In this document: positions 16,557 to 24,280 of the stretch, one piece after another | Position numbering within the stretch: position 1 is the first letter of the stretch | Layout: each line of letters opens with the position of its first letter | NCBI RefSeq assembly: GCF_000235505.1 | Contig: NZ_JH379027.1 | Location: 3,415,405 to 3,463,137, forward strand | Length of the DNA: 47,733 bases | Reading direction: 5' to 3' | Source: Hungatella hathewayi WAL-18680 | GTDB lineage: Bacteria; Bacillota; Clostridia; Lachnospirales; Lachnospiraceae | The notes under the pieces: model-generated | Databases searched by the model: none | Seen by the model: the letters and a program-made list of their open reading frames with translations, nothing else | What the model was told of the DNA's origin: nothing | Position numbers and translations under genes: made by a program

Positions 16557-17603
16557 CTATTCTATCCAAACACCGTTTAAATCTACACGATAGTTATCCG
16601 GTGTCACGGTATCTACTGCCAAGGTTCCATCAGCTGTTAAATAATACCACAAACCTTTCCATTTAATCCAACAATTAGCCTGCATTGCGCCAGTACTATT
16701 TAGATAATACCATTTACCATCTTGGAATGTCCAATCATTTGATACCATAGCTCCATCTGGATTTAGAAAATATTTTACACCGTTTATTTCTATCCAATTT
16801 GTTTTCATATAACCGGCTTCATCAAAAAAGTACCAAATATTATTATTCATTATCCATTCATTTTTGGGATATGAGCCATCCATTTTCTTAAACCACCATC
16901 CATTGTCGTCTTTTATCCATTCCCCATTAACATTTGCAGGATTAACAGAAGATATTTTTCTGCCCGTACCACCTGAGGAACTGCTTCCCGAATGATTACT
17001 GCTTCCCCCTGTATTTGGGATATCTGTTGAAATATCTCCACTGGCATTAGAATCGGTTGCAACATCTATTTCCAATAATGGTGCATCTACTAATTTAAAA
17101 ATGTATGGATTAAGTTCTTCTAATGACCAATCATATTCACTATATTCTTTAAATACCACAGGAAAAAAAGCAGTGTCTCTATCCATCGAAAAATTTCCAA
17201 TTTCTGCTAATGAATTAAAATCATAATAGACACCTTGTTCATACCATAAGCTATCTACATAATCATATAAAAATGCAGAAGAACCACCATTATAGCTTTC
17301 ATTCGTGGAACTACTATTTCTATCACCTAATGCTAAATAATAAATAGCCACACCCGTACCATCACTATAATCATTTTCGCTGACTCTAAATCTCTCATTT
17401 TTAGGTATTAAGTGTATCGTTACATCCTTTTTTACATCACTTCCAATATTCTCATCATACGTGTAATAGGAACCGGAAATTGTTGGATAACTTTTCCCTG
17501 TCCTTTCCTCTCCCTCAATCACGAGGTCATGAGCAAATGCATTCGTTGTACCGATTATCGTCAGCGTAGATATTGCTAATAATAAAGCAAGTTTCTTTTT
17601 CAT
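16557..17603 (-). CDS. Secreted protein with C-terminal cell-wall-binding repeats
   Basis: A 348-aa protein with a signal peptide (MKKKLALLLAISTLTIIGTTNAFA). The N-terminal domain (about 25-190) is unknown. A Ser/Gly-rich linker (GGSSNHSGSSSSGGTG) follows, then about five choline-binding-type repeats of about 20 aa (NGWWFKKMDGSYPKNEWI, NIWYFFDEAGYMKTNWI and so on) that anchor such proteins to wall polymers. The first gene of the pair, it has a strong promoter (17654-17682) and an AAGGAGG site. Palindromes around the promoter suggest repression by the divergent 52-aa regulator. Confidence 0.82.
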   Translation of the reverse strand: MKKKLALLLAISTLTIIGTTNAFAHDLVIEGEERTGKSYPTISGSYYTYDENIGSDVKKDVTIHLIPKNERFRVSENDYSDGTGVAIYYLALGDRNSSSTNESYNGGSSAFLYDYVDSLWYEQGVYYDFNSLAEIGNFSMDRDTAFFPVVFKEYSEYDWSLEELNPYIFKLVDAPLLEIDVATDSNASGDISTDIPNTGGSSNHSGSSSSGGTGRKISSVNPANVNGEWIKDDNGWWFKKMDGSYPKNEWIMNNNIWYFFDEAGYMKTNWIEINGVKYFLNPDGAMVSNDWTFQDGKWYYLNSTGAMQANCWIKWKGLWYYLTADGTLAVDTVTPDNYRVDLNGVWIE

Positions 17604-17623
17604 GAAAATTCCTCCTTGTCGTC

Positions 17624-17640
17624 ACGACATAAAATGTCGT
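17624..17640. promoter_or_regulatory. Operator palindrome 1
   Basis: ACGACAT-AAA-ATGTCGT is a perfect palindrome just downstream of the predicted start of the leftward transcript. A bound regulator would block transcription of the secreted-protein operon. Confidence 0.65.
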
Positions 17641-17653
17641 CTTTTGATTATAA

Positions 17654-17682
17654 ATTATACTATCAGCACATAATAAAGTCAA
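17654..17682 (-). promoter_or_regulatory. Promoter of the secreted-protein operon
   Basis: On the minus strand TTGACT (17677-17682) and perfect TATAAT (17654-17659) are spaced by 17 bp. Operators lie on both sides (17624-17640 and 17692-17708). Confidence 0.85.
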
Positions 17683-17691
17683 TGGTATTTC

Positions 17692-17708
17692 ACGACATTT
17701 CATGGCGT
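17692..17708. promoter_or_regulatory. Operator palindrome 2
   Basis: ACGACAT-TTC-ATGGCGT has the same form as operator 1 with one mismatch. It lies just upstream of the -35 of the leftward promoter. Confidence 0.6.
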
Positions 17709-17726
17709 GTTCAGTAAAAAGATACT

Positions 17727-17743
17727 ATGACATAATGTGTCAT
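17727..17743. promoter_or_regulatory. Operator palindrome 3
   Basis: ATGACA-TAATG-TGTCAT is a perfect palindrome with a related half-site (GACAT/ATGTC). It lies just upstream of the ribosome site of the divergent regulator, suitable for autoregulation. Confidence 0.5.
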
Positions 17744-17755
17744 ATGGAGGATGTC

Positions 17756-17914
17756 ATGATAAAAGAGAATAGAAAAAAAATGAATTTAACACAGGAACAA
17801 TTGGCAGAACAATTGGGAATTAGCTGGCGGCAGCTACAACGAATAGAAAAGAATGAAAATCAAACAAAAATTGTTACATTAAAAAAGATAATTGAAATAT
17901 TAAAAATTTACTGA
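17756..17914 (+). CDS. Minimal Cro/CI-type (XRE) transcription regulator
   Basis: A 52-aa protein that is nearly only a helix-turn-helix: MNLTQEQLAEQLGISWRQLQRIEKNE. The start at 17756 is chosen because a GGAGG site lies 5 nt upstream; longer versions would run through operator 3. It is divergent from the secreted-protein operon and separated from it by three palindromes, so it probably represses both that operon and itself. The small size means it must bind as a dimer without a separate dimer domain, like Cro. Confidence 0.8.
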   Translation: MIKENRKKMNLTQEQLAEQLGISWRQLQRIEKNENQTKIVTLKKIIEILKIY

Positions 17915-17985
17915 TGTTGAAATCCTCAATTTTATGCATGATAAAAGTAAATGATTATAAAAAGCCAAAAAATATGAACACATAA

Positions 17986-18013
17986 AAAATCAGGGATTTC
18001 TCCCTGATTTTTT
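17986..18013. terminator. Bidirectional terminator between regulator and DUF4340 gene
   Basis: AAAATCAGGGA pairs with TCCCTGATTTT around TTTC, with T-runs on both strands. It serves the rightward regulator and the leftward ABC locus, which converge here. Confidence 0.85.
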
Positions 18014-18050
18014 GTAAGTATATTAATTTAACTTCTGATTCCAATTACAT

Positions 18051-18644
18051 CTATGAAGATGTCTCCTGCTCCTCAGGAGCTTCTTGTTTGGATACTTCAC
18101 TTTCAACCTCTGTCTCCATTTCCGTCAAATCCTCCAGCGTTTTTTCAGTCATGCTCTGAAGTTCCGAGCCAATCACAGTCACGGTTTCCTGTCCGTCCAG
18201 GCAGGCGTAAATGTCGTCGCCGGCCGCATTTCCCAGGAGAACGGTCTGGGTATTGCCATCGGTATCCCGGATGGTTATCCGGTTGACCGGCTCTGACAAC
18301 CCATATGCTTCCAGGCCGTCCGCGCCCTCCAGCGTCCGGGTGATTTCAATTTTTTTCACATCCACCGCCATGCTGTCCAGAGTGCTCTGGATGAGGCTGA
18401 CGCTGTGGTCCGGCGCGTAGTACCAGGTGCCGTCCTCCTTCTCAAATTCCAGCATTTCCCCATCATTTTCATAGGAGAAATACGTCACATCTCCCATATC
18501 CGTCAGATAATCTCTGGCCGCGTCCTCGGCCGCCTGGGCCTTCGCTGCCTGCTGCTCCTTGTTGTAGCCAATCCCCACATAGGCGCCGCCCAGCACGCAC
18601 AGAACCAGCAGGCCCGCAAGAATCGTCTTTCCCTGTTTCTTCAT
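18051..18644 (-). CDS. DUF4340 domain protein (ABC-locus accessory)
   Basis: A 197-aa protein with an N-terminal membrane anchor (about 7-24, ILAGLLVLCVLGGAYVGIGY) and an outer domain with repeated units such as FEKEDGTWYYAPDHSV and the motif YGLSEPVNRITIRDTDGNTQTVLLG. These are hallmarks of DUF4340. Such proteins are encoded next to gliding-type ABC systems and are thought to work with them at the membrane. It is the last gene of the four-gene leftward operon and starts 23 bp after the GldG-like gene. The C-terminal tail is acidic. Confidence 0.82.
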   Translation of the reverse strand: MKKQGKTILAGLLVLCVLGGAYVGIGYNKEQQAAKAQAAEDAARDYLTDMGDVTYFSYENDGEMLEFEKEDGTWYYAPDHSVSLIQSTLDSMAVDVKKIEITRTLEGADGLEAYGLSEPVNRITIRDTDGNTQTVLLGNAAGDDIYACLDGQETVTVIGSELQSMTEKTLEDLTEMETEVESEVSKQEAPEEQETSS

Positions 18645-18667
18645 AATTCCGTCTCACTCCCTATCTC

Positions 18668-20077
18668 TTACAGTTTTCTCCTCTTCGTCCACACCAGCAG
18701 GCCCGTCACAAGCACTACAATCGGAATCAGGAAAATGAACACCATTCCATACACACCCGCGTTCGGGAACGTATTGTAGGTCACTTCCAGGCTCTTGGCC
18801 GGGATGGAAATGTTGGTCACATCCTCAAAGTCCGCTGTCACCACATTCATAAACACATTCAGATTGGAAAGGTTCGTAAACTGGGAGGTGATCTGCTCCG
18901 ATATCAGGGACGGCGTCGTGATGACCGTCAACACGGAACTTCCGCTGTCCAGCATTTTCACCGCTCTGGCCCCAAGCATCCAGGTGCCTTCCGTCTGGCT
19001 GTCTTCCGTCACCAGCACTCCGTCCGCCGAGGTGCTCATAAAGGTCTCTATCTCCACATTTTCCGGCAGTTCCTCCATCTGGCTCATGGCGGTTCCCTCA
19101 ATCACCAGCGCCGCCGTCTTGGAGTCAATGCCCGTCATGATTTCACTGCTGTTGTCCATGGTCGGGAAAATGGCGTAGGGATTTCTCTGGTAATTCTGGC
19201 TCATATCCGCCACATATCCGTCCTCCAGCACAAGGCCGTAGGTTTCCATCACTTCCTCCAGATTGGGGCGCTCATTCTCCGACACGCCAGCCAGCAGTAC
19301 CATATGACCGCCCTGATTCAGATAATCCAGAATCATGCTCTTCTCGTCATCCGCAAAATCCGTCACCGGCCCGTTGCAAATGACCAAATCCGCATCCTCT
19401 GGGATTCCATCATCAGTGAGAAGATTGATGCTCGCCAGCGTCAGACCGCTCTTATCCAGCATTTCCCGGACACTGTCGGACAGACTTCCCTCGCCGTGTC
19501 CATTGATTTCATAGACCGTTTTCACCACATCACTGCTGGCCGAGGCAATCGCACTGGTTATCTGCCCTTCCCCGTCAAACTCCGTCTCCCGGTACTGGCC
19601 GTAGTAATAGTAGCTCATCTGGTCGAACTGAACGATGTCCGTAAACGGAACCGTCACATGCTTTCCTGTGGCTTCACAGGTGATAAGCAGGCTGTTATCC
19701 TCGGCATCATTGCTGGATACCCAGGACGGATGCAGCACCGTGTCAATCTCCTCCACCTGGATATGTCCGGAAAGCTGCTGGTATTTTCCAACCATGGTAC
19801 GGACTCTGTCGTCCACGCGGTCCGGATTTCCTACCACATAAATCGTGATATCCTGCTCCAGTCCCGCCAGCACTTCCTTCGTGGTATCGCTGATTTCATA
19901 TAAATCCGTGCCGCTGACATCGATGGATTTCAAATGCTGCGGCATCTGGCCTGCAATCATATTGATGATAATCACGGCGGCCACCACAATCACGGACAAT
20001 ACCGCGCTGTAACCGCCATGTTTTACCTTTCTGGTCATCATAGGTTTCATGTCTTTCTGCTCCCTCCTGCTCTTCAA
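18668..20077 (-). CDS. GldG-like ABC transport accessory protein
   Basis: A 469-aa protein with one membrane segment near the N-terminus (about 24-44), a long outer domain and a second segment at the C-terminus (VYGMVFIFLIPIVVLVTGLLV). The outer domain matches the ABC-type uncharacterised transport family found with GldA/GldF systems (LYEISDTTKEVLAGLEQDITIYV, NGHGEGSLSDSVREML). The substrate is not known; in non-gliding Firmicutes the system may export lipids or peptides. It starts 3 bp after the end of the permease gene. Confidence 0.85.
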   Translation of the reverse strand: MKSRREQKDMKPMMTRKVKHGGYSAVLSVIVVAAVIIINMIAGQMPQHLKSIDVSGTDLYEISDTTKEVLAGLEQDITIYVVGNPDRVDDRVRTMVGKYQQLSGHIQVEEIDTVLHPSWVSSNDAEDNSLLITCEATGKHVTVPFTDIVQFDQMSYYYYGQYRETEFDGEGQITSAIASASSDVVKTVYEINGHGEGSLSDSVREMLDKSGLTLASINLLTDDGIPEDADLVICNGPVTDFADDEKSMILDYLNQGGHMVLLAGVSENERPNLEEVMETYGLVLEDGYVADMSQNYQRNPYAIFPTMDNSSEIMTGIDSKTAALVIEGTAMSQMEELPENVEIETFMSTSADGVLVTEDSQTEGTWMLGARAVKMLDSGSSVLTVITTPSLISEQITSQFTNLSNLNVFMNVVTADFEDVTNISIPAKSLEVTYNTFPNAGVYGMVFIFLIPIVVLVTGLLVWTKRRKL

Positions 20078-20080
20078 AGA

Positions 20081-20787
20081 TTAGCTCCATCTTCTCTTCT
20101 CAATGGACTGCCTGGTGAAAAATAAAAACAGGCCGGCCAGACTGAGATATAAGATAATACCGCTGACATCCAGAATATGATTGCTGGTGACATTGTCAAA
20201 CATGGTCATAATGTCAAGGTTGGCAAGAATGGTTCCGATTCCCGACGGCATCATGCCTGTCAGGCTGGGCCAGAGGATAATCAGTATCATGGCGCCAAAA
20301 GTTCCCACCGCCGCAATCACCTGGCTCTCCGTCAGGGAGGAGATGAACATGCCAATGGCGATGAAGACACAGCCGGCCAGGGAAAAACATGAGGATGGCC
20401 GTGTAATCCGCCATCAGGAAGCCATTTCCGGCCATCTTGATAATCAGTGGGCAGAACAGGCAGAGAATGGTCGGAACTGCCAGCACGGTCACCATGGATA
20501 AATATTTCCCGATGACAATCTCCCACACGCCCACCGGGGCTGTCAGCAGCATCTGGTCCGTGCGGGAGCGGCGCTCGTCGGACAAAGCTGCGCATGGTCA
20601 GCACCGGCACGCCGAAGGCCAGAATGGTCAGCAAGGCGGATAAGGTAAAACTGAAATAGGGATATCCGCCGTTTAGGTTGTATGCAAAAAAGTAGATTCC
20701 AGTAAACAGCGCCATAAAGGCGATGAAGACGTAGCCTGTCATGGAATCAAAATAGGATTTCACTTCCCGTTTATAGATTGCTGTCAT
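20081..20787 (-). pseudogene. ABC-2 type permease, broken by two single-base insertions
   Basis: The protein would be about 234 aa with six membrane segments, GldF-like, and would form the channel with the ATPase. It starts at 20787 (MTAIYKREVKSYFDSM) with an AAGGAGG site and overlaps the ATPase gene by 17 bp. The frame is lost at about 20583 (an extra base after MRSF) and again in a run of five A at 20383-20387. Removing one base at each place restores one continuous protein: VLTMRSF-SDERRSRTDQM and then AILMF-SLAGCVFIAIGMF. It is either a real pseudogene or an assembly error; the conserved reading in all three parts favours an error or a very recent loss. Confidence 0.85.
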
Positions 20788-21937
20788 GGGTGGCCTCCTT
20801 TGAATCTTGGTCTGGTATTGTGTCTGTTTCTGGAATTGTATCTGTTTCTTGAATGATATCTGCTTCTGCAATTGTATCTTCAATTTCATTCACATCTTCA
20901 GCTTCTTCCTCGCTTTTTTCCGGGTCATTCAATTCAGAATCCGGTTCCTCGGAATCCAGCAGCTCCTGTTCCTCTTCCGCCGCCTTCTTATCCCCAGTCA
21001 GCTCCAGGAATACATCCTCCAGCGACATCTTTTTCTCTCTCATTGCCAGAATCGGCACCTGCGCTTGGGCAAACGCAAAGAACACCGTCTCCCGGATATC
21101 CTTCTCATAATTTCCATCATCTTCAAACTGGAAGGACACCTCCGTCTCCCCGGTTTCCGCATCCTGGCGCATCACAACATCCGTCATCCATTCAAATGCG
21201 TCCGTCTTCTCCAGAATCTCCAGGGCGGCCGTTTCATCGGCCTTCACCGTCAACTCCATCCCATGGGTCCCGGCCATCTTCTCCAGATTCTCCGGCGTAT
21301 CGCTGGCCACCAGACGGCCATGTGAGATAATCATAATCTTATCACACACCGCCTGCACCTCCGATAGAATATGGGAACTTAGAATCACCGTGTGCTGTTT
21401 TCCCAGTTCCTTAATCAAATCACGTATTTCAATAATCTGCTTCGGGTCCAGTCCCACTGTTGGCTCATCCAGTATAATCACCGGCGGCATTCCAAGAATG
21501 GCCTGGGCCAGGCCCACTCTCTGTTTATATCCCTTCGACAGATTCCGAATCAGCCGGTGGGAAACCTCCTCCAGTTTCGTCACTTCCACCGCCCTGAGTA
21601 TCTCCGCCGCCCGCTCCTTCTTCGGTATATTCTTAAGCTTCGCCGCAAATTCCAGATACTCCGTCACCGTCATATCCACATACAGCGGCGGAATCTCCGG
21701 CAGATACCCGATACACTGCTTCGCCCGCTTCGGTTCCTCCAAGATATTGTGTCCCTCGATGATGATTTCCCCCTCCGTAGCCCCGAGGTAACCGGTCATC
21801 ATATTCATCGTCGTCGATTTTCCCGCCCCGTTGGGCCCAAGAAATCCGTAGATAAATCCGTCTTCCACCGTAAAATTCAAATGATCCACGGCCACATGGC
21901 CGCCGTAGTCCTTTACCAGGTTTTTCACTTCAATCAC
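20771..21937 (-). CDS. ABC transporter ATPase (GldA-like) with acidic C-terminal tail
   Basis: A 388-aa ATPase. The nucleotide-binding domain (1-215) has Walker A GPNGAGKST, the signature LSKGYKQRVGL and Walker B VIILDEPTVGLDP. Residues about 220-310 form the usual regulatory extension. The last 75 or so residues are unusual, an acidic low-complexity tail with repeats such as QETDTIPETDTIPD. It is the first gene of the operon and powers the permease at 20081-20787. A GGAGGAG site lies 6-8 nt before the start, which reads GTG or ATG in that neighbourhood. Confidence 0.93.
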   Translation of the reverse strand: MIEVKNLVKDYGGHVAVDHLNFTVEDGFIYGFLGPNGAGKSTTMNMMTGYLGATEGEIIIEGHNILEEPKRAKQCIGYLPEIPPLYVDMTVTEYLEFAAKLKNIPKKERAAEILRAVEVTKLEEVSHRLIRNLSKGYKQRVGLAQAILGMPPVIILDEPTVGLDPKQIIEIRDLIKELGKQHTVILSSHILSEVQAVCDKIMIISHGRLVASDTPENLEKMAGTHGMELTVKADETAALEILEKTDAFEWMTDVVMRQDAETGETEVSFQFEDDGNYEKDIRETVFFAFAQAQVPILAMREKKMSLEDVFLELTGDKKAAEEEQELLDSEEPDSELNDPEKSEEEAEDVNEIEDTIAEADIIQETDTIPETDTIPDQDSKEATHDSNL

Positions 21938-22051
21938 AGCTTTGCTCCTCCTTTATATGTCCCTATCACTTTACGGGGATAATGTGAAAAATCTGTGTTT
22001 TATTTCTGAAATTTTTGTTATATCTCCTGCCGCCCATTCCCTGACCGTATC

Positions 22052-22079
22052 TTGACAGTTCCTGCCATGCTGTTATATT
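22052..22079 (+). promoter_or_regulatory. Promoter of the AraC-type regulator
   Basis: TTGACA (22052-22057) and TATATT (22074-22079) are spaced by 16 bp. A small hairpin ACCGC/GCGGT follows in the leader. Confidence 0.7.
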
Positions 22080-22175
22080 GTTAAACTGAATTCATAACCG
22101 CAAGTAAAATCAAGCGGTGCTCTCTCCGATTTTCTATAATAAACACAGGGTGGTTGAAACGAGGTGATAAGACGT

Positions 22176-23141
22176 ATGTACGAATGGCAGAAACAGATTC
22201 AAATCTTCGTGGATGAGATTGACAGCTGTATTAAAAACTATCATGACGAAGCATTGACACTGCGCACACTTTCCCGTCATCTGGGATACTCCGAATTTTA
22301 CACAACAAGAAAATTCCGGGAAATATCGGGAATGGCATTCAGGGACTATGTAAGGCACCGGAAGCTGGCCTTCGCCCTGAAAGAGGTGCGGGACAGCGAG
22401 AAAAGTATGCTGGACATTGCTTTTGATTACGGATTTTCCTCCCACGAAGCATTTACCCGGGCGTTTAAGGGCGTTTACGGCATCGCTCCCAGCGAATATC
22501 GAAAGCATCCCAGGTCAGTCGTCCTGCGCACGAAACTCAGCTCCTTCGACCGCTACTTTTTAGGATTTGGAGAGATCGGTATGATGAAATCCACAGACGA
22601 TATCAAGATTTATTTTGTAACCATTCCCGCCCACAAATTTCTACACATCAGGAATTATGAGAGCAACGGGTATTGGGACTTCTGGCAGAAACAGAGCCAG
22701 ATTCCGGGACAGGACTGCGAGACCATCTGCGGCCTGCTGGACAGCATCAAGGGCAAGCTGGACGACTACGGCGGCAGCGAGTCCAACAGCAGCGGTGGCC
22801 AGGTGATGGCCTACATCAGCGACCCCAGCGGCCGCCTCTGTGATTGGGGCTTCCCGCGGATAGAATGCTACGGCGTCCGCCTCCCCGCCGATTACGCCGG
22901 GGAAATCCCGCCACAGATGCAGATGATGGACGTCCCCGAAGCCGAGTATCTGGTATTTGAGCACGGCCCCTTCGACTACGAGCAGGAAAACCGAAGCATC
23001 GAGGAGCTGGTAGAAAAAGCCATGTCCGAATTCGATTTTACGGACACCGGCTGCTGCTACGATACCACCCCCGGCAGAATCATCTATTTCTATCACGACC
23101 CGGAGCGGTTCTGGAAATATGTCCGGCCGGTAAGGAAGTAA
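22176..23141 (+). CDS. AraC family regulator with GyrI-like ligand domain
   Basis: A 321-aa regulator. The N-terminal part (1-105) holds two helix-turn-helix units, LTLRTLSRHLGYSEFYTTRKFRE and the typical AraC end AFDYGFSSHEAFTRAFKGVYGIAPSEYRK. The C-terminal half (about 135-320) is a GyrI-like/SOUL-type effector-binding domain, which in the Rob and BmrR families binds hydrophobic drugs. The start at 22176 is chosen for its GAGGTGA site 8 nt upstream. It is divergent from the ABC locus and could control it in response to a toxic compound, which is inference from position. Confidence 0.9.
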   Translation: MYEWQKQIQIFVDEIDSCIKNYHDEALTLRTLSRHLGYSEFYTTRKFREISGMAFRDYVRHRKLAFALKEVRDSEKSMLDIAFDYGFSSHEAFTRAFKGVYGIAPSEYRKHPRSVVLRTKLSSFDRYFLGFGEIGMMKSTDDIKIYFVTIPAHKFLHIRNYESNGYWDFWQKQSQIPGQDCETICGLLDSIKGKLDDYGGSESNSSGGQVMAYISDPSGRLCDWGFPRIECYGVRLPADYAGEIPPQMQMMDVPEAEYLVFEHGPFDYEQENRSIEELVEKAMSEFDFTDTGCCYDTTPGRIIYFYHDPERFWKYVRPVRK

Positions 23142-23157
23142 ACACAGTATTTTAACA

Positions 23158-23189
23158 AGAGAAACACCAGCCACATCTGGTGTTTCTCT
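23158..23189. terminator. Hairpin after the AraC-type gene
   Basis: AGAGAAACACCAG pairs perfectly with CTGGTGTTTCTCT around CCACAT. It has no long T-run but lies 17 bp after the stop codon between two converging genes. Confidence 0.6.
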
Positions 23190-23222
23190 AACTGTCATAC
23201 TAATAAACTCTACATCCACATG

Positions 23223-24059
23223 TTAATTTTCCGTTATCGACCTCCCACTCACTTCTGACAGAAGCCGTTCTATTAAAGCTGAATTCTGGATTTCTATGGT
23301 GTCCAATTCTTTTATTTTTTTAGTCCAATTATCCACGGCCTTTTCATACGCATAGAACTTAACTAACCATTCGGGGCTTTCTTGTATTTTTTTGAATTCT
23401 TGATATTTAATTTCTTTCATATCGAATTTATTTTTGTAATCAATATTATCTATTTGAGGATATGTAAGACAAAATAATTTCACACAATCAGCATAGTCCT
23501 TTGCATCTTGTGGTTCAATTCCTTCATATAACTTATTCAATTGAATCTTCACATACTCCCTATTAGTAGCTAAATTTCCGTTACTACGATAAACAAACTC
23601 TGCTAAATCTTTGGGCCTGAATAATGGCAAATATAACATAAACTCGTCTAAATTGTTTATTTTCTGTCTACTTCTTAACTTTTCCTTTTGCATAAACTCT
23701 ATTATAATATCTTCTTCAAACTGATATTCACCATTTTTCTCAATATATTTTTCTTCTCTTCCGTCGATTAACTCTATCATTTCATTTATATCTTGACTAT
23801 TTATTTTCTTATTAATGCGTCCATTGATTATAACAATATCCATAATATCAACATCAAAAAACAATGCCATTATTATTAATTCTTGAAGTTTGGGGTTTCC
23901 ATCAACCTTTCCATTACACCAATTATGAACCGTTTTCTCCGAAACACACATAGCCTTCGCAAATACAGACTTAGCTATTCCATGTATATTAAGTAATGAT
24001 TTGATATTATCTGACGTTGCCTCCCAATTTATAGTACTGTATTCATAAATATTAAACAT
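23223..24059 (-). CDS. XRE-type DNA-binding protein with a long unknown C-terminal part
   Basis: A 278-aa protein. Residues about 15-75 form a Cro/CI-like helix-turn-helix (GIAKSVFAKAMCVSEKTVHNWCNGK). The rest is helical, AT-rich in DNA and not recognised; it contains LPLFRPKDLAEFVYRSNGN. It looks like a single-gene unit with an AAGGAGG site 7 nt before the ATG. A perfect 15-bp palindrome (24126-24140) about 70 bp upstream may be its operator. It could be a solitary accessory regulator left by a mobile element. Confidence 0.72.
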   Translation of the reverse strand: MFNIYEYSTINWEATSDNIKSLLNIHGIAKSVFAKAMCVSEKTVHNWCNGKVDGNPKLQELIIMALFFDVDIMDIVIINGRINKKINSQDINEMIELIDGREEKYIEKNGEYQFEEDIIIEFMQKEKLRSRQKINNLDEFMLYLPLFRPKDLAEFVYRSNGNLATNREYVKIQLNKLYEGIEPQDAKDYADCVKLFCLTYPQIDNIDYKNKFDMKEIKYQEFKKIQESPEWLVKFYAYEKAVDNWTKKIKELDTIEIQNSALIERLLSEVSGRSITEN

Positions 24060-24125
24060 TCTTTTTTCCTCCTTATAATCAGGTATTCTAGCAGTCGGAC
24101 CAACTAAAGTTAGTATATCATCAGT

Positions 24126-24140
24126 TAGATTAATAATCTA
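24126..24140. promoter_or_regulatory. Palindrome upstream of the XRE-type gene
   Basis: TAGATTA-A-TAATCTA is a perfect palindrome in the promoter region, with a weaker one, ACTAA-AG-TTAGT, at 24103-24114. It may be an operator for autoregulation. Confidence 0.4.
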
Positions 24141-24201
24141 TACCAACAAATTTCATAATTGTCTATTAAACAGGTTAGAAATGCATCCGACATACACATA
24201 T

Positions 24202-24235
24202 AAAAAGAGACCACATTTTTTGTTTATGTGGTCTC
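24202..24235 (-). terminator. Terminator of the pheST operon
   Basis: GAGACCACAT pairs perfectly with ATGTGGTCTC, followed by TTTTT on the minus strand, about 45 bp after the pheT stop. Confidence 0.88.
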
Positions 24236-24280
24236 GTAATAAATGATATCCAAAATTTTTTCGCCTACTTGCGTGCACAT

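Noticed and set aside
22134-22508. 124-aa minus-strand frame overlapping the AraC-type gene
   Set aside because: It is antisense to a clear AraC DNA-binding domain and lacks a ribosome site.
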